Translations under genes and position numbers: made by a program
The notes under the pieces: generated by a model
What the model was told of the DNA's origin: nothing
Databases searched by the model: none
What the model saw: the letters and a program-made list of their open reading frames with translations, nothing else
Shown: in pieces, positions 36,363 through 47,501 of the stretch
How the letters are laid out: every line of letters begins with the position of its first letter
Position numbering within the stretch: the stretch's first letter is position 1
From: an uncultured PS1 clade bacterium
GTDB lineage: Bacteria > Pseudomonadota > Alphaproteobacteria > MED-G09
Assembly (NCBI GenBank): GCA_902626605.1
Contig: CACOFZ010000007.1
Span: 1-63,022, forward strand
Direction: 5' to 3'
DNA length: 63,022 bases

Positions 36363-36378
36363 ATTACGTGAATAAAAG

Positions 36379-36900
36379 ATGATTGAAAAAGAAAAAATAA
36401 ATCATATTGAACATCTTGTTGCCCCTGATAAGGCTGCAGTATTTTTTCCTTTTTTTAAAAATATTATTGATAAAACCAAATATCAGTTTGTTAGATTAAA
36501 AATTAGCGGTAAAGAGGAATTGAATATTCAAATAATGGCTGAGGATGAAAATAGGTCTATGGTTATTGAAGATTGTAAAGCGCTAAGTAATATTATAGTT
36601 GATGAAATAGATTTAGCAGATGATTTTAATTATGATTACGTTTTAGAGGTTTCTTCGCCGGGTATTGATCGCCCACTAACTTGCGAAGAAGACTTTAACT
36701 TCTGGGTTGATAATAAAGTTTTTGTAAAATTAAAAAAACCAATTAATAAAACAAAAAAAATTACAGGTATTTTAAAAGGGATATTAAATAAAAATATTAA
36801 ATTAGAAGACATTAATGGAGGCAGTGTTTTAGAAATTGAAATCGATAATATTAGAGATATTAATATTATTTGGTCTCCTGAAGTCACTAATTTAAACTAA
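36379..36900 (+). CDS. rimP: Ribosome maturation factor RimP
   Basis: RimP helps 30S assembly, near the S12/S5 region. The N-terminal domain ends with YDYVLEVSSPGIDRPLTCEEDFNFW near residues 90-115 (EVSSPGIDRPL is the hallmark), and a C-terminal SH3-like domain follows with VFVKLKKPINK. Length 173 is normal. It opens the operon with nusA, infB, rbfA and truB, 28 bases ahead of nusA. The leader hairpin just before it suggests control by early termination. The ribosome-binding site is weak. Confidence 0.95.
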   Translation: MIEKEKINHIEHLVAPDKAAVFFPFFKNIIDKTKYQFVRLKISGKEELNIQIMAEDENRSMVIEDCKALSNIIVDEIDLADDFNYDYVLEVSSPGIDRPLTCEEDFNFWVDNKVFVKLKKPINKTKKITGILKGILNKNIKLEDINGGSVLEIEIDNIRDINIIWSPEVTNLN

Positions 36901-36927
36901 TATAAATTTTTTGAGAGGTAAGATGGT

Positions 36928-38553
36928 ATGTCTACAAAAGGAATAAGTGCAAATAGACTTGAATTATTGCAAATAGCTGATGCAGTTGCTCGAGAAAAAG
37001 CAATTGATAAAAATATTGTTATCTCAGCAATGGAAGAAGCTATTCAAAAAGCTGCAGCCTCTCGGTATGGAATTGAAAATAATATTAAGGCCGAAATAAA
37101 CCCAGAAACCGGGTCTATAGCTCTTATGAGATTACTTGATGTAGTAGATAAAGTTGATGATTTTTCAACTCAAATAAATCTTGAAGACGCTAAGTTACGT
37201 AATCCAAACGCTGAAATTGGTGGAGAGCCAATTGAAGAGGAGCTACCCCCTATAGATTTTGGGAGAGTTGCAGCTCAAAGCGCCAAACAAGTTATATTCC
37301 AAAAAGTGCGCGAAGCTGAAAGAGAAAGGCATTATGAAGAATTTAAAGATAGAGTTGGTGAAATTATAAATGGTGTTATTAAACGGGTTGAATACGGAAC
37401 AGTTGTTGTCGATCTTGGTAGAGCAGAGGCAGTTATTAGAAAAGATGCTTTATTACCAAGAGAAGTCTATAAACCAGGAGATAGAGTAAGGGCTTATATA
37501 ATGGAGGTTAGAAGAGAGATTAGAGGTCCTCAAATTTTCCTGTCACGAACTCATCCTGATTTTATGGCTAATCTTTTCGCTCAAGAAGTTCCAGAAATTT
37601 ATGACGGAATTATTGAGATTATTGGTGTTGCTAGAGATCCAGGTAGTAGAGCAAAAATAGCTGTTTTATCCAAAGACTCCTCAATAGACCCAGTTGGCGC
37701 ATGCGTTGGTATGAGGGGTAGTCGAGTGCAAGCAGTTGTAAATGAACTTCAAGGTGAAAAAATTGATATTTTAACATGGACAGAAGATATAGCATCTTTT
37801 GTTGTTAAAGCTTTACAACCAGCTGAAGTTCAAAAAGTTGTTTTATATGATGAAGAACAAAGATTAGAAGTTGTAGTTCCTGAAGATCAACTATCTTTAG
37901 CTATTGGTAGAAGAGGTCAGAATGTAAGACTTGCATCAAGTTTATGTGGCTGGGATATTGATATTTTAACTGAAGATCAAGAATCCGAAAGGCGTCAAAA
38001 AGAGTTTCAGGAAAGGACACAGCTCTTTATGGAAGCCCTTGATGTTGATGAATTACTCGCTCAGTTGTTAGTGACCGAAGGTTTCTCAGATATTACAGAA
38101 TTAGCTTATGTAGACGAAAAAGAAATTTCAAGTATAGCTGGGTTTGATGACGACACTGCTCAAGAAATCCAAGCGAGAGCATCTGATTTTATTAATAAAG
38201 AAAATGAAGAGCTTGAACAGAAATGTAAAGAACTAGGCATAAAAGATGATTTATTAGAAATTGAAGAATTATCTCTAAAAATGATTGTTGCCTTGGGTGA
38301 AAACGATGTAAAATCCCTAGAGGATTTTGCTTATTGTTCTTCAGATGATTTGTTGGGCTGGGATGATATAGTAGGAGAAGAAAAGATCCATGAAAATGGT
38401 ATTTTAGAAGGCTTTGATATAACCTATTCTCAGGCAAACGATTTAATTATGTCCTCAAGAATAAAATTAGGGATAGTTACGAGTGAAACTGAGGCTGAGG
38501 AAATAAATAACGAAGTTGAAGTTGAGGAAAATTCTGTTAAAAAATCAGAGTAA
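36928..38553 (+). CDS. nusA: Transcription termination/antitermination factor NusA
   Basis: NusA binds RNA polymerase and modulates pausing, termination and antitermination. The N-terminal domain (1-130) includes ALEEAIQ-like MEEAIQKAAASRYG, followed by the S1 domain (about 135-200), two KH domains (about 230-345) with GACVGMRGSRVQAVVNEL and LSLAIGRRGQNVRLASSL, and a C-terminal pair of helix-hairpin-helix repeats with an acidic tail. Length 541 is typical. A GAGAGGT site precedes the ATG. In most bacteria ylxR sits between nusA and infB; here only 41 bases separate them. Confidence 0.97.
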   Translation: MSTKGISANRLELLQIADAVAREKAIDKNIVISAMEEAIQKAAASRYGIENNIKAEINPETGSIALMRLLDVVDKVDDFSTQINLEDAKLRNPNAEIGGEPIEEELPPIDFGRVAAQSAKQVIFQKVREAERERHYEEFKDRVGEIINGVIKRVEYGTVVVDLGRAEAVIRKDALLPREVYKPGDRVRAYIMEVRREIRGPQIFLSRTHPDFMANLFAQEVPEIYDGIIEIIGVARDPGSRAKIAVLSKDSSIDPVGACVGMRGSRVQAVVNELQGEKIDILTWTEDIASFVVKALQPAEVQKVVLYDEEQRLEVVVPEDQLSLAIGRRGQNVRLASSLCGWDIDILTEDQESERRQKEFQERTQLFMEALDVDELLAQLLVTEGFSDITELAYVDEKEISSIAGFDDDTAQEIQARASDFINKENEELEQKCKELGIKDDLLEIEELSLKMIVALGENDVKSLEDFAYCSSDDLLGWDDIVGEEKIHENGILEGFDITYSQANDLIMSSRIKLGIVTSETEAEEINNEVEVEENSVKKSE

Positions 38554-38594
38554 TTTTAATCTTATAAAAAAATATTTTAGGTTTGAATATTAAA

Positions 38595-41018
38595 ATGCCA
38601 AAAAAAACTACAAAAGACAAAAAAGAAAGAACATTATCTCTGAAGCCCGGCTTAGTCTCTTCAACTAATTCTAAAGGTTCCCGAACACCAAGAGCATCAA
38701 CAGTTGTTGTAGAATCAAGGAGAGGAAGATTATCACAAACAAGAAAACCTGTTGCCCCTTCTGTAAGAGTTAGAAAAACCCCTACAGCTCCGAATGTCTT
38801 CAAGCCTAAAACAGAAAATGAGAGTATAGAAAAAAATTCAAGAAATCTTACCGATAGTGAGAGGGATGCAAGAGAAAAAGCTCTTGTGAATGCAAAAATA
38901 AAAAAAGAAACAGAAAAGGTCTCAAAAAAAGAAAAGATCTCTAAGAAAGAAAAAGTTAAACAAAGTATCTCAGACGCTATTGACCCTGCAAATATCCCTG
39001 CAAAAAAAGATCCTGAACTCGTAAAAGAAAAAGTAAAAAATATAAAATCTGAAATTTCGGGAACAAAAAAGAGAGATCTTAAGAAAACTGAAAAAGAAAA
39101 AGTTGATAGATTTAGTAAAGGAAATAAAAAAAGAAGATCAGGAAAATTGTCAATTTCCCAAGCATTAAATGAAGAGGAGAGGCAAAGATCTCTAGCCTCT
39201 ATAAAAAGGAGACAAGAAAAAGCAAGAAAGAAAACTGTTGCGGATGATACACCAAAAGAAAAAATTTCTAGAAATGTAATTATACCTGAGACGATTACAG
39301 TTCAAGAGCTCTCAAATAGAATGGCTGAAAGAGGCGTTGACGTTATAAAATCCTTGATGACACAAGGTGTAATGGTGAAAATAAACGATATTTTAGATTC
39401 TGATACCGCTCAATTAATAGCTGAAGAATTTGGACATTCAGTTACTAGAGTATCAGAATCAGATATTGAGGAAGGCCTGTCAGCCACAGATGATAGAGAT
39501 GAAGATAAAAAACCAAGAAGTCCAGTCGTAACTGTAATGGGCCATGTTGACCACGGAAAAACAACATTATTGGATGCTATAAGAGAGTCAAATAATGTTT
39601 CAGGCGAAGCTGGCGGTATAACTCAGCATATTGGGGCTTATCAAACAAGGGTTAAAGACGATAAGAAAATTACTTTTATTGATACTCCTGGGCATGCAGC
39701 ATTTACATCTATGAGAGCTAGGGGTGCAAAAGTAACAGATATTGTTGTTTTAGTTGTTGCTGCTGATGATGGTGTTATGCCTCAAACCATAGAAGCCATA
39801 AATCATGCAAAAGAGGCTGAAGCACCAATTATTGTTGCAATAAATAAAATTGATAAGCCTGATGCAGATCCAAACGCCACAAGAAACTCTTTGCTTGAAC
39901 ATGAAATAATTGTGGAAGAAATGGGTGGTGATATTCAATCAGTTGAGCTATCAGCTTTAACTAAAAAAGGAATTGATGATTTAATTGAAGCAATTTTACT
40001 TCAGGCCGATCTCCTTGAATTAAAAGCAAATCCTGATAGACCTGCTGAAGGTTTTGTTATTGAAGCAAAACTTGATAAAAATAGGGGTCCAGCAGTTACA
40101 ACTATAATTCAAAGAGGAACACTAAAGGTTGGTGATATTTTAGTTATTGGTCAGTACTCTGGAAAAGTACGCTCGTTGATTAATGATCAAGGACAGGTTG
40201 TAAAGGAATGCTCTCCAGGCGAGCCAATAGAAATACTTGGCATGAGTCAAACCCCTGAAGCTGGTGATATTTTAACTGTTGTTGAGAGCGATTCAAGAGC
40301 TAGGGAAATTTCAGAATATAGGCAAAGAAAATCAAAGGCTCCTACTCCAAACCTTACCAAAGCAAACTTAGATCAGTTATTTTCAAAATCAAACCAAGCT
40401 CTAAAGAAAGAGATTTTAGTTGTTGTAAAAGCTGATGTTCAGGGTTCTTCTGAAGCTATTAAAGAAGCTCTTTTAAATTTAGGAAATGAAGAAGTGTCTT
40501 GCAGAGTTATTCATTTTGGAGCAGGTGCTATTTCTGAGAGTGACATAACATTAGCAGAAGCATCAAAAGCATTAGTTTTAGGATTTAATGTAAGGGCAAA
40601 TAATCAAGCAAAAGAGGCGGCTGAAAAATTTGGAATTACAATACTCAATCACTCTATAATTTACGATCTCATTGATGATGTTAAGGCATTGCTAGAAGGT
40701 AAATTAGACCCTGAGCTTCGTTCAACAGTTACAGGTATGGCTGAAGTTTTAGAGGTCTTCAAAAATTCAAAAATCGGGAATATTGCTGGTTGTAATGTTA
40801 CAGACGGCAAGATCGTAAAAGGGTTGCACGCTAAATTGCTTAGAGATGATGTGGTAATTTATGATGGCCTTTTGTCAACTCTTCGAAGATTCAAAGATGA
40901 TGCAAAAGAAGTTAATGCCGGCCAGGAATGTGGTCTTTCCTTTGATAACAATCAAGATATTAGGCCCGGTGATAAGATTGAGTGCTATAAGGTTGATGAA
41001 ATAAAAAGAACTATTTAG
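38595..41018 (+). CDS. infB: Translation initiation factor IF-2
   Basis: IF-2 is the GTPase that brings initiator tRNA to the 30S subunit and promotes subunit joining. The N-terminal third (to about residue 225) is low-complexity and lysine/serine-rich, including [16 protein letters not shown]. The G domain follows: [14 protein letters not shown] near residue 316, [15 protein letters not shown] near residue 360, and [10 protein letters not shown] near 418. The C-terminal domains with [13 protein letters not shown] and ending KVDEIKRTI are intact. I take the ATG at 38595; an in-frame TTG at 38583 would add four residues. Length from here is 807, within the range for alphaproteobacteria. Confidence 0.97.
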   Translation: MPKKTTKDKKERTLSLKPGLVSSTNSKGSRTPRASTVVVESRRGRLSQTRKPVAPSVRVRKTPTAPNVFKPKTENESIEKNSRNLTDSERDAREKALVNAKIKKETEKVSKKEKISKKEKVKQSISDAIDPANIPAKKDPELVKEKVKNIKSEISGTKKRDLKKTEKEKVDRFSKGNKKRRSGKLSISQALNEEERQRSLASIKRRQEKARKKTVADDTPKEKISRNVIIPETITVQELSNRMAERGVDVIKSLMTQGVMVKINDILDSDTAQLIAEEFGHSVTRVSESDIEEGLSATDDRDEDKKPRSPVVTVMGHVDHGKTTLLDAIRESNNVSGEAGGITQHIGAYQTRVKDDKKITFIDTPGHAAFTSMRARGAKVTDIVVLVVAADDGVMPQTIEAINHAKEAEAPIIVAINKIDKPDADPNATRNSLLEHEIIVEEMGGDIQSVELSALTKKGIDDLIEAILLQADLLELKANPDRPAEGFVIEAKLDKNRGPAVTTIIQRGTLKVGDILVIGQYSGKVRSLINDQGQVVKECSPGEPIEILGMSQTPEAGDILTVVESDSRAREISEYRQRKSKAPTPNLTKANLDQLFSKSNQALKKEILVVVKADVQGSSEAIKEALLNLGNEEVSCRVIHFGAGAISESDITLAEASKALVLGFNVRANNQAKEAAEKFGITILNHSIIYDLIDDVKALLEGKLDPELRSTVTGMAEVLEVFKNSKIGNIAGCNVTDGKIVKGLHAKLLRDDVVIYDGLLSTLRRFKDDAKEVNAGQECGLSFDNNQDIRPGDKIECYKVDEIKRTI

Positions 41019-41032
41019 TTACAGGCATTAAA

Positions 41033-41431
41033 ATGAAAAATTTTTCTTTTGAACTATCACGAGGTAAGTCTTCTCAAAGACAAATGAAGGTTCAAGAAAT
41101 TCTTAGAGCCGCTTTGGTCGAGGTTTTGCAAAGAGGTCTTACAAAAGAACCATTGCTAGACAATGGAATGATTACAATTAATCATGTAGATGTATCGCCA
41201 GACCTAAAGCATGTAAAATTTTTTTTTCTACCTTTTGACGAAACAAAAAAAGAAGATTTTCTAAAAGCATTCAAGAGGTCAAATAAAGTAATTAGAAAAG
41301 CGATCGGACAGCGTGTACATTTAAAATATGTACCTACAGTTAATTTTATATTTGACGATAGTATTACTGAAGTAAGAAATTTAGATAAAATTTTTGCCTC
41401 AAAAAAAGTTAAAAAAGATATCGAGGGATAA
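41033..41431 (+). CDS. rbfA: Ribosome-binding factor A
   Basis: RbfA is a KH-fold factor for late 30S maturation and cold adaptation. The N-terminus has SQRQMKVQEILRAALVEVL, then VDVSPDLKHVKFFFLPF near residue 53, and KVIRKAIGQRVHLKYVPTVNF near residue 85-105 with FDDSITEV. Length 132 is normal. It lies between infB (14 bases upstream) and truB (three bases downstream), the classic order. Confidence 0.95.
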   Translation: MKNFSFELSRGKSSQRQMKVQEILRAALVEVLQRGLTKEPLLDNGMITINHVDVSPDLKHVKFFFLPFDETKKEDFLKAFKRSNKVIRKAIGQRVHLKYVPTVNFIFDDSITEVRNLDKIFASKKVKKDIEG

Positions 41432-41434
41432 TAT

Positions 41435-42364
41435 TTGTCAAAGCAAAATAATTTTAATTATCATGGTTGGCTAATACTAAACAAGCCCATAAATATTTCA
41501 TCTGCTGGGGCTGTTAATATTATTAAAAAAATTTTCAATGTAAAAAAAGCAGGACATGCCGGGACTTTAGATCCTCTTGCCACTGGTGTTCTTCCAGTCG
41601 CAATCAATACGGCAACTAAAACAATTCCTTATTTAGTTAATTCAGATAAAACATATAGATTTATAGTTAAATGGGGGAGTCAGACTGATACTGATGATGC
41701 TGAAGGGAAAATTATCAATGAAAGTGACAATAGACCATTAGAAAAAAATATAAAAAAAATCTTGAAATTTTTTATTGGAAATATTGAACAAAAACCACCT
41801 CGTTTCTCAGCATTAAAAATAAATGGTAAAAGGGCATATAAACTTGCTAGAAACAATGATGAGTTTGAAATTTCTTCTAGAGTTGTAAAAGTCTTAGATT
41901 TAAAATTATTAAAATGTATCGATTATGATTTTGCAGAATTTGAAGTGACTTGTGAAAAAGGCTTCTATATTAGGTCTCTAGCAAGGGATATTTCATTAAA
42001 ATTAGGTACTTTTGGTCATGTTTGTTCCTTAAAAAGGACGAAAGTTGGCCAATTTGATATTAAAGATTCTTTTCCTCTAGAAACCATAGAGAAATTAGTG
42101 CATTGTTCGCCCGCAGGAATGATGGCCGAAGATTTTCTTCTTCCCTTAGATTGTGTGCTGGACGACATCCCGGCTCTGCATATCTCTGATGAAAAAGCTA
42201 AAATGTTTTGTCATGGTCAGGCGGTAAATAAAAAACTATCGAATGATTATATTCCTAATGGTAGTGATGTCTTGGTAAAGAATAGAGATAGATCTCTAGG
42301 CATTGCAGTTTTTTTTGAAGAGAGCTTAAAACCGAAAAGGGTCTTTTCAAATTTTATATATTAA
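41435..42364 (+). CDS. truB: tRNA pseudouridine-55 synthase
   Basis: TruB makes pseudouridine 55 in the T loop of tRNAs. The catalytic aspartate is in [19 protein letters not shown] near residue 45, and [20 protein letters not shown] near residue 70 and [19 protein letters not shown] near residue 123 are typical. Length 309 is normal. The start is a TTG with GAGGG about seven bases before it. RpsO follows after the stop, with its ribosome-binding site overlapping the end of truB. Confidence 0.95.
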   Translation: MSKQNNFNYHGWLILNKPINISSAGAVNIIKKIFNVKKAGHAGTLDPLATGVLPVAINTATKTIPYLVNSDKTYRFIVKWGSQTDTDDAEGKIINESDNRPLEKNIKKILKFFIGNIEQKPPRFSALKINGKRAYKLARNNDEFEISSRVVKVLDLKLLKCIDYDFAEFEVTCEKGFYIRSLARDISLKLGTFGHVCSLKRTKVGQFDIKDSFPLETIEKLVHCSPAGMMAEDFLLPLDCVLDDIPALHISDEKAKMFCHGQAVNKKLSNDYIPNGSDVLVKNRDRSLGIAVFFEESLKPKRVFSNFIY

Positions 42365-42375
42365 AGGAGAAAATG

Positions 42376-42645
42376 ATGTCGATTGAATCTGAACGTAAGA
42401 AAGAAGTAATTTCAGAATATGCATTAAAAGATGGAGACACAGGTTCTCCAGAAATTCAAATAGCAATTTTAACAGAGAGAATTTCAAATCTCACTGAACA
42501 CTTTAAAATTCATAAAAAAGACAATCACTCTAGGCAAGGATTGTTGAAAATGGTCAATTTAAGAAGAAAGCTATTAGATTATGTAAAGTCAAAAAATCAA
42601 AAGCGTTACGAGGATATAATTAAAAGGCTTGGCTTAAGAAGATAA
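42376..42645 (+). CDS. rpsO: Ribosomal protein S15
   Basis: S15 is a primary 16S rRNA-binding protein of the 30S subunit. The sequence [21 protein letters not shown], then [19 protein letters not shown], and [20 protein letters not shown] are unmistakable. The second of two adjacent ATG codons (42376) is better placed, six bases after GGAG at 42366-42369; using it gives the usual 89 residues. The order truB-rpsO-pnp is conserved. In E. coli S15 represses its own translation through a leader structure; nothing of that kind is evident here. Confidence 0.97.
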   Translation: MSIESERKKEVISEYALKDGDTGSPEIQIAILTERISNLTEHFKIHKKDNHSRQGLLKMVNLRRKLLDYVKSKNQKRYEDIIKRLGLRR

Positions 42646-42726
42646 AAGTCACTTTTAATTCAATTTGTTAATAAAAATTCCTTTATAAAAAATACATAAA
42701 TCGGTAAAAAATAGGTAAAACGTATA

Positions 42727-44928
42727 ATGTTTAAAATAGAAAACGAAGTATTAGAATGGGGTGGGAAAACCCTAACTTTAGAAACAGGAAGAGTTGCAAG
42801 ACAAGCTCATGGATCAGTGATTGCAACTTATGGTGGAACATCGGTCCTAGCTACCGTTGTAGCTGATTTTGAACCAAAGCCAGGGTTAGATTTTTTTCCT
42901 TTGACTGTAAATTATCAGGAAAAAGCATACGCAGCCGGTAAAATACCTGGTGGCTTTTTTAAAAGAGAGGGAAGGCCCTCTGAAAAAGAGACACTGGTTT
43001 CAAGGCTTATAGATAGACCAATTAGACCTCTATTTGCAAAAGGGTTTCAAAATGAAACTCAAGTACTTGCGACTGTAATAAGTTACGATGGAGAAAATGA
43101 TCCTGATATTGTAGCCATGATAGCTGTTTCTGCAGCCCTAACACTCTCAGGCGTTCCTTTCATGGGTCCAATAGCGGCTGCTAGAGTCGGATATATTAAT
43201 GATGAATATATTCTTAATCCAACAAAGGAACAATTAGATGAAGACTGTAAGTTAGATTTAGTAGTTGCAGGAACTGACTCTGCAGTTTTAATGGTTGAGT
43301 CTGAAGCTAAAGAATTATCAGAAGAAGTAATGCTTGGGGCAGTTAGCTTTGGGCAAGAATCTTTTAAGCCTGTAACAAAAGCAATTATTCAACTTGCAGA
43401 AAAGGCTGCAAAAGAACCAAGAGAATTAGAAGAGATTGATCTTTCAAATCTTCAAGAAACTGTAGGCAAAATGGTCAGAGAAAAACTTTTATCAGCATAC
43501 AAAGAGGGTGACAAGCAGAAAAGATCAAATAAAATTACTGAAATTAAATCTGATTTAATTAGTGAATTAGTCAACGAGGATAATCCAGATATAATTGAGT
43601 CAGAAGTAAGCAGTGTTTTTAAAAATATTGAGAAAGATATTGTAAGAGGAAGTATACTTGACACTGGATTAAGAATTGACGGTAGGGATCTAGAAGCAGT
43701 TCGTCCAGTGCATTCTGATGTGAGTATTCTTCCGCTAACTCATGGTTCTTCATTATTCACTAGGGGTGAAACTCAAGCCTTAGTTGTTACAACATTAGGA
43801 ACTGGACTTGATGAAAAGTATGTTGATGGCTTGGATGAGACATACAAAGAAAAATTCATGCTTCACTATAACTTTCCTCCTTATTCAGTTGGTGAGACTG
43901 GTAGAACTGGCTTTACCTCTAGAAGAGAAATTGGTCATGGTAAGCTTGCTTGGAGGTCTCTACAAGCTGTCTTGCCTGATTATGATGACTTTCCTTATAC
44001 AATAAGGTTAGTATCTGAGATCACAGAGTCTAATGGATCATCATCAATGGCAACAGTTTGTGGCTCTTCTTTATCATTAATGGATGCCGGAGTTCCATTA
44101 AAAAGACCTGTTGCAGGAATTGCTATGGGTTTAATTAAAGAAGATGATAGGGTGGCAGTTCTGTCTGATATTCTTGGAGACGAAGATCATTTAGGCGATA
44201 TGGATTTTAAAGTAGCTGGCACTTCTGAGGGTATTACATCTCTTCAAATGGATATAAAAATTACAGGTATTACTAAGGATATTATGGATACAGCTCTTAC
44301 ACAAGCAAAGGCTGGTAGAATTCATATCCTAGCAGAAATGGCCAAGGCTATTGAGAAACCCAGAGAGACAGTTAATTCAACCGCACCTAGAATAGAAACA
44401 ATACAGGTGCCTGTTGATAAAATCAGAGATGTTATTGGTTCTGGTGGAAAGGTTATAAGAGAAATTGTTGAAGAAAGTGGTGCCAAAGTAGATATTAATG
44501 ATGATGGCATTGTCAAAATTGCATCAAGTGATACTGATTCTCTTAATAAAGCTTTGGAATTGATTAATTCAATAGTAGCAGAACCTGAAGCTGGCGAGAT
44601 TTATGAGGGAAAAGTTGTAAAAATCATGGACTTTGGTGCTTTTGTAAATTTCTTTGGGAAAAAAGATGGTTTGGTTCATATTTCTCAATTAGCTAATGAA
44701 AGAGTAAAAAATGTTACAGATATAGTCAGTGAAGGCGATATCGTTAAAGTTAAATTGTTGGGCTTTGATAATAGAGGTAAGGTAAAACTCTCAATGAAAG
44801 AGGTTGATCAAAAGACTGGAAAAGAAGTTATTTCTGAATCAGAGGAAGCCTCTGAAGAGTCTCCAAAAGAGAAAAAGCCAAAAAAAACAAAGAAGACAAA
44901 AAAAGATAAAGAAGAAAATTCTAATTAA
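42727..44928 (+). CDS. pnp: Polyribonucleotide nucleotidyltransferase (PNPase)
   Basis: PNPase degrades RNA 3'-to-5' by phosphorolysis. It has two RNase PH cores: the first with [26 protein letters not shown] split as usual near residues 64-90, the second (about 310-540) with [16 protein letters not shown] and [15 protein letters not shown] domain has [12 protein letters not shown] near 566, and an S1 domain (about 618-690) has [21 protein letters not shown] lysine-rich tail closes the 733-residue protein. The 81-base gap after rpsO has no clear promoter or hairpin. Confidence 0.97.
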   Translation: MFKIENEVLEWGGKTLTLETGRVARQAHGSVIATYGGTSVLATVVADFEPKPGLDFFPLTVNYQEKAYAAGKIPGGFFKREGRPSEKETLVSRLIDRPIRPLFAKGFQNETQVLATVISYDGENDPDIVAMIAVSAALTLSGVPFMGPIAAARVGYINDEYILNPTKEQLDEDCKLDLVVAGTDSAVLMVESEAKELSEEVMLGAVSFGQESFKPVTKAIIQLAEKAAKEPRELEEIDLSNLQETVGKMVREKLLSAYKEGDKQKRSNKITEIKSDLISELVNEDNPDIIESEVSSVFKNIEKDIVRGSILDTGLRIDGRDLEAVRPVHSDVSILPLTHGSSLFTRGETQALVVTTLGTGLDEKYVDGLDETYKEKFMLHYNFPPYSVGETGRTGFTSRREIGHGKLAWRSLQAVLPDYDDFPYTIRLVSEITESNGSSSMATVCGSSLSLMDAGVPLKRPVAGIAMGLIKEDDRVAVLSDILGDEDHLGDMDFKVAGTSEGITSLQMDIKITGITKDIMDTALTQAKAGRIHILAEMAKAIEKPRETVNSTAPRIETIQVPVDKIRDVIGSGGKVIREIVEESGAKVDINDDGIVKIASSDTDSLNKALELINSIVAEPEAGEIYEGKVVKIMDFGAFVNFFGKKDGLVHISQLANERVKNVTDIVSEGDIVKVKLLGFDNRGKVKLSMKEVDQKTGKEVISESEEASEESPKEKKPKKTKKTKKDKEENSN

Positions 44929-44937
44929 AAAAAATCA

Positions 44938-45756
44938 TTATTCGGGCTTAGGCATTCCAATTGTATTGTAACCTAAGTCCACATAATGTATTTCACCCGT
45001 AACTCCTAATGACAGGTCTGATAAAAGATATAGGCCAGCTGTTCCAATATTGTCTAGTGATAGCTTACCGTTAAGTGGCGAAAATTTTTCAGCGTAGTTG
45101 AAAATATCTCTAGCACCTCCTACTCCAGCCCCTGAAAGCGTCCTCATTGGACCAGCTGAAATAGCATTAATTCTTATTCCATTTTTACCAAGGTCAGAAG
45201 ATAAATATCTTACAGAAGATTCCAAAGCAGCTTTTGCAACTCCCATAACATTATAGTTGGGCATTACTTTCACTGATCCACCAAAACTTAAAGTTAAAAT
45301 AGACCCCCCTTTATTAATATATGGCTCTGCTATCCTGGTTATTTCAGTTAATGAGTAGCACGATATCTCAAGAGTTTTTATAAAATTCTTTTTAGTTGTA
45401 TCTACATATCTGCCTGATAGCTCATTTCTATCTGAATAGGCAATACCATGAACTATAAAATCTAAATCTCCCCAATTTTTTTTTATACCTGCAAAAACAT
45501 CTTCAATTTCATTTGTATTTGTTACATCACAATTAAAGATTAAGTCTGAATCAGTTTTTTTTGCTAGAGGCTCAACTCGTTTTTTAAAAGACTCACCTTG
45601 ATATGTATATGCTAGTTTTGCACCATTTTTATGCAATAAATTTGCTATACCCCAAGCAAGTGAATGATCATTTGCAACTCCCATAATTAGCCCTTTTTTA
45701 TTTTTCATCAAGGGTATGGCAAAATTGGATGGGCTTTCTTCAGTATTTTTATTCAA
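44938..45756 (-). CDS. fabI: Enoyl-[acyl-carrier-protein] reductase (NADH), FabI type
   Basis: FabI reduces the trans-2-enoyl-ACP double bond, the last step of each elongation round. Motifs are MGVANDHSLAWGIA near residue 26, a VHGIAYSD segment near residue 107, and the catalytic NYNVMGVAKAALE near residue 169 (Tyr-X6-Lys). The first active-site tyrosine, usually in a YGGS or YLGA setting, is replaced by phenylalanine in LTLSFGGSVKV. The start is a TTG with AAGGA about six bases upstream. It is the last gene of fabA-fabB-fabI, convergent with pnp. Confidence 0.95.
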   Translation of the reverse strand: MNKNTEESPSNFAIPLMKNKKGLIMGVANDHSLAWGIANLLHKNGAKLAYTYQGESFKKRVEPLAKKTDSDLIFNCDVTNTNEIEDVFAGIKKNWGDLDFIVHGIAYSDRNELSGRYVDTTKKNFIKTLEISCYSLTEITRIAEPYINKGGSILTLSFGGSVKVMPNYNVMGVAKAALESSVRYLSSDLGKNGIRINAISAGPMRTLSGAGVGGARDIFNYAEKFSPLNGKLSLDNIGTAGLYLLSDLSLGVTGEIHYVDLGYNTIGMPKPE

Positions 45757-45765
45757 AATATTTCC

Positions 45766-46983
45766 TTATTTATCTGGATGTTTAAATGTAAGGGTTGCGT
45801 TGGTTCCGCCGAAGCCAAAACTATTAGATAAGACATATCCTAAATTAACATTTTCTATTTTATTTCTAACAATAGGTATATTTTCAAAAAGAGGATCTAC
45901 ATTTTTTATATTTGCTGACTCACAAATGAAGTTATTATTCATCATTAGAATGCTATAAATTGCCTCTTGAACCCCTGCGGCACCTAAACTGTGACCTGTA
46001 AGTGATTTAGTTGCGCTTAATGGTGGAATTTTAGATCCAAAAACTTCTTTAATAGCTTCAATTTCCTTTGAGTCACCAACAGGTGTTGATGTGGCGTGAG
46101 GATTAATATAGTCGATTTCTTCCTCAATTCCTCTCATCGCCATATTCATGCATCTTACAGCCCCTTCTCCTGAGGGCTGAACCATATCATGACCATCTGA
46201 TGTTGCACCATATCCAACCAATTCAGCATAAATTTTCGCCCCTCTTGCTTTCGCCCTTTCCATTTCTTCTAAAACTAAAACTCCTGCTCCACCAGCAATA
46301 ACAAATCCATCTCTATCATTATCATAGGCCCTACTTGAAGACGAAGGGTAATCATTATATTTTGAGGACATAGCCCCCATTGCATCAAATAAAACTGACA
46401 AAGCCCAATTTAACTCTTCTCCTCCCCCAGCAAACATTACATCTTGTTTACCATATTGGATTGTTTCATAAGCATTTCCTATACAGTGTGAAGATGTGGC
46501 GCAAGCAGAAGAAATTGAGTAATTAACTCCCTTTATTCCAAAAGGAGTTGCAAGTGTTGCTGAGTTAGTTGATGACATTGCTTTTGGAACAGCAAATGGT
46601 CCAACTCTTTTAGGTCCTTTTTCTCTGGTAATATCTGCAGCTTCAATTAGAGCTTTTGTTGATGGTCCTCCTGACCCCATTATAAGACCAGTATTTTCAT
46701 TCATAATATCACTTTCTTCAAGACCGGAGTCTTCAATGGCCTGTTGCATTGCTATATAGTTCCAAGCAGCCCCATTACCCATGAACCTTCTCTCTTTTTT
46801 TTCTAAATACTCCTCTGGATCTAAGGTTGGTTTACCATAGACCTGACTTCGAAAACCTAATTCTTGATGCTCACTAGAGTGAGTGATCCCGGATTTTCCA
46901 TCTTTAAGGCTTTTTAAAACTTCTTCTTTATTATTTCCTATACAAGATACAATGCCTATACCCGTAACAACAACTCGCCTCAT
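45766..46983 (-). CDS. fabB: 3-oxoacyl-ACP synthase I (beta-ketoacyl-ACP synthase)
   Basis: FabB condenses malonyl-ACP with acyl-ACP, and is needed for unsaturated fatty acids together with FabA. The nucleophile cysteine is in [16 protein letters not shown] near residue 162. The two histidines are in [16 protein letters not shown] near residue 298 and [12 protein letters not shown] near residue 330. Length 405 is typical. GAGGA precedes the ATG. The fabA-fabB-fabI order is the alphaproteobacterial one; an irr regulator that often precedes fabA is not here. Confidence 0.95.
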   Translation of the reverse strand: MRRVVVTGIGIVSCIGNNKEEVLKSLKDGKSGITHSSEHQELGFRSQVYGKPTLDPEEYLEKKERRFMGNGAAWNYIAMQQAIEDSGLEESDIMNENTGLIMGSGGPSTKALIEAADITREKGPKRVGPFAVPKAMSSTNSATLATPFGIKGVNYSISSACATSSHCIGNAYETIQYGKQDVMFAGGGEELNWALSVLFDAMGAMSSKYNDYPSSSSRAYDNDRDGFVIAGGAGVLVLEEMERAKARGAKIYAELVGYGATSDGHDMVQPSGEGAVRCMNMAMRGIEEEIDYINPHATSTPVGDSKEIEAIKEVFGSKIPPLSATKSLTGHSLGAAGVQEAIYSILMMNNNFICESANIKNVDPLFENIPIVRNKIENVNLGYVLSNSFGFGGTNATLTFKHPDK

Positions 46984-46997
46984 ATTTAAATCCTCAA

Positions 46998-47501
46998 TTA
47001 TTTTTTAAAAAGGCCAACTCTTAAATCTTCTGCCTTATAAATTATTTCTCCATCAGCAAATAGCAGTCCATCACCAATACCAAGAATTAATTTGCTTGTT
47101 AAAACCCTCTTTAAGGTAATTTGATATTCTAATTTATTTATAGTTGGTAAAACCATTCCTGAAAACTTTACTCCACCCACTGATAATGCTCTTCCTTTTC
47201 CTTCAAGCCCAAGCCAGCCTAAATAAAATCCAAGAAGCTGCCACATTGCATCAAGTCCTAAACAGCCAGGCATTACAGGGTCATTAACAAAGTGACAATC
47301 AAAAAACCAGAGATCAGGTTTTATATCAAGTTCTGCCATGACTATGCCTTTTCCATTAACACCTCCGTCCTCATTAATATTAGTTATCCTATCAAACATT
47401 AACATTGGAGGCATTGGAAGCTGAGGATTACCCTCTCCAAACATCTCACCTTTTGCGCAAGATATTAAGTCCTCTAAATTATAATTATTTTTTTGTTTCA
47501 T
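46998..47501 (-). CDS. fabA: 3-hydroxydecanoyl-ACP dehydratase/isomerase
   Basis: FabA dehydrates 3-hydroxydecanoyl-ACP and isomerises trans-2 to cis-3, opening the anaerobic unsaturated fatty-acid branch. The active-site histidine is in [22 protein letters not shown] (split as the family motif, with the aspartate in GLDAMW). I chose the ATG at 47501 because GAGGGTCAT lies just before it and the protein then starts [12 protein letters not shown] as in other FabA; it is 167 residues. The longer reading from 47549 adds 16 atypical residues. It is first in the fab operon. Confidence 0.93.
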   Translation of the reverse strand: MKQKNNYNLEDLISCAKGEMFGEGNPQLPMPPMLMFDRITNINEDGGVNGKGIVMAELDIKPDLWFFDCHFVNDPVMPGCLGLDAMWQLLGFYLGWLGLEGKGRALSVGGVKFSGMVLPTINKLEYQITLKRVLTSKLILGIGDGLLFADGEIIYKAEDLRVGLFKK

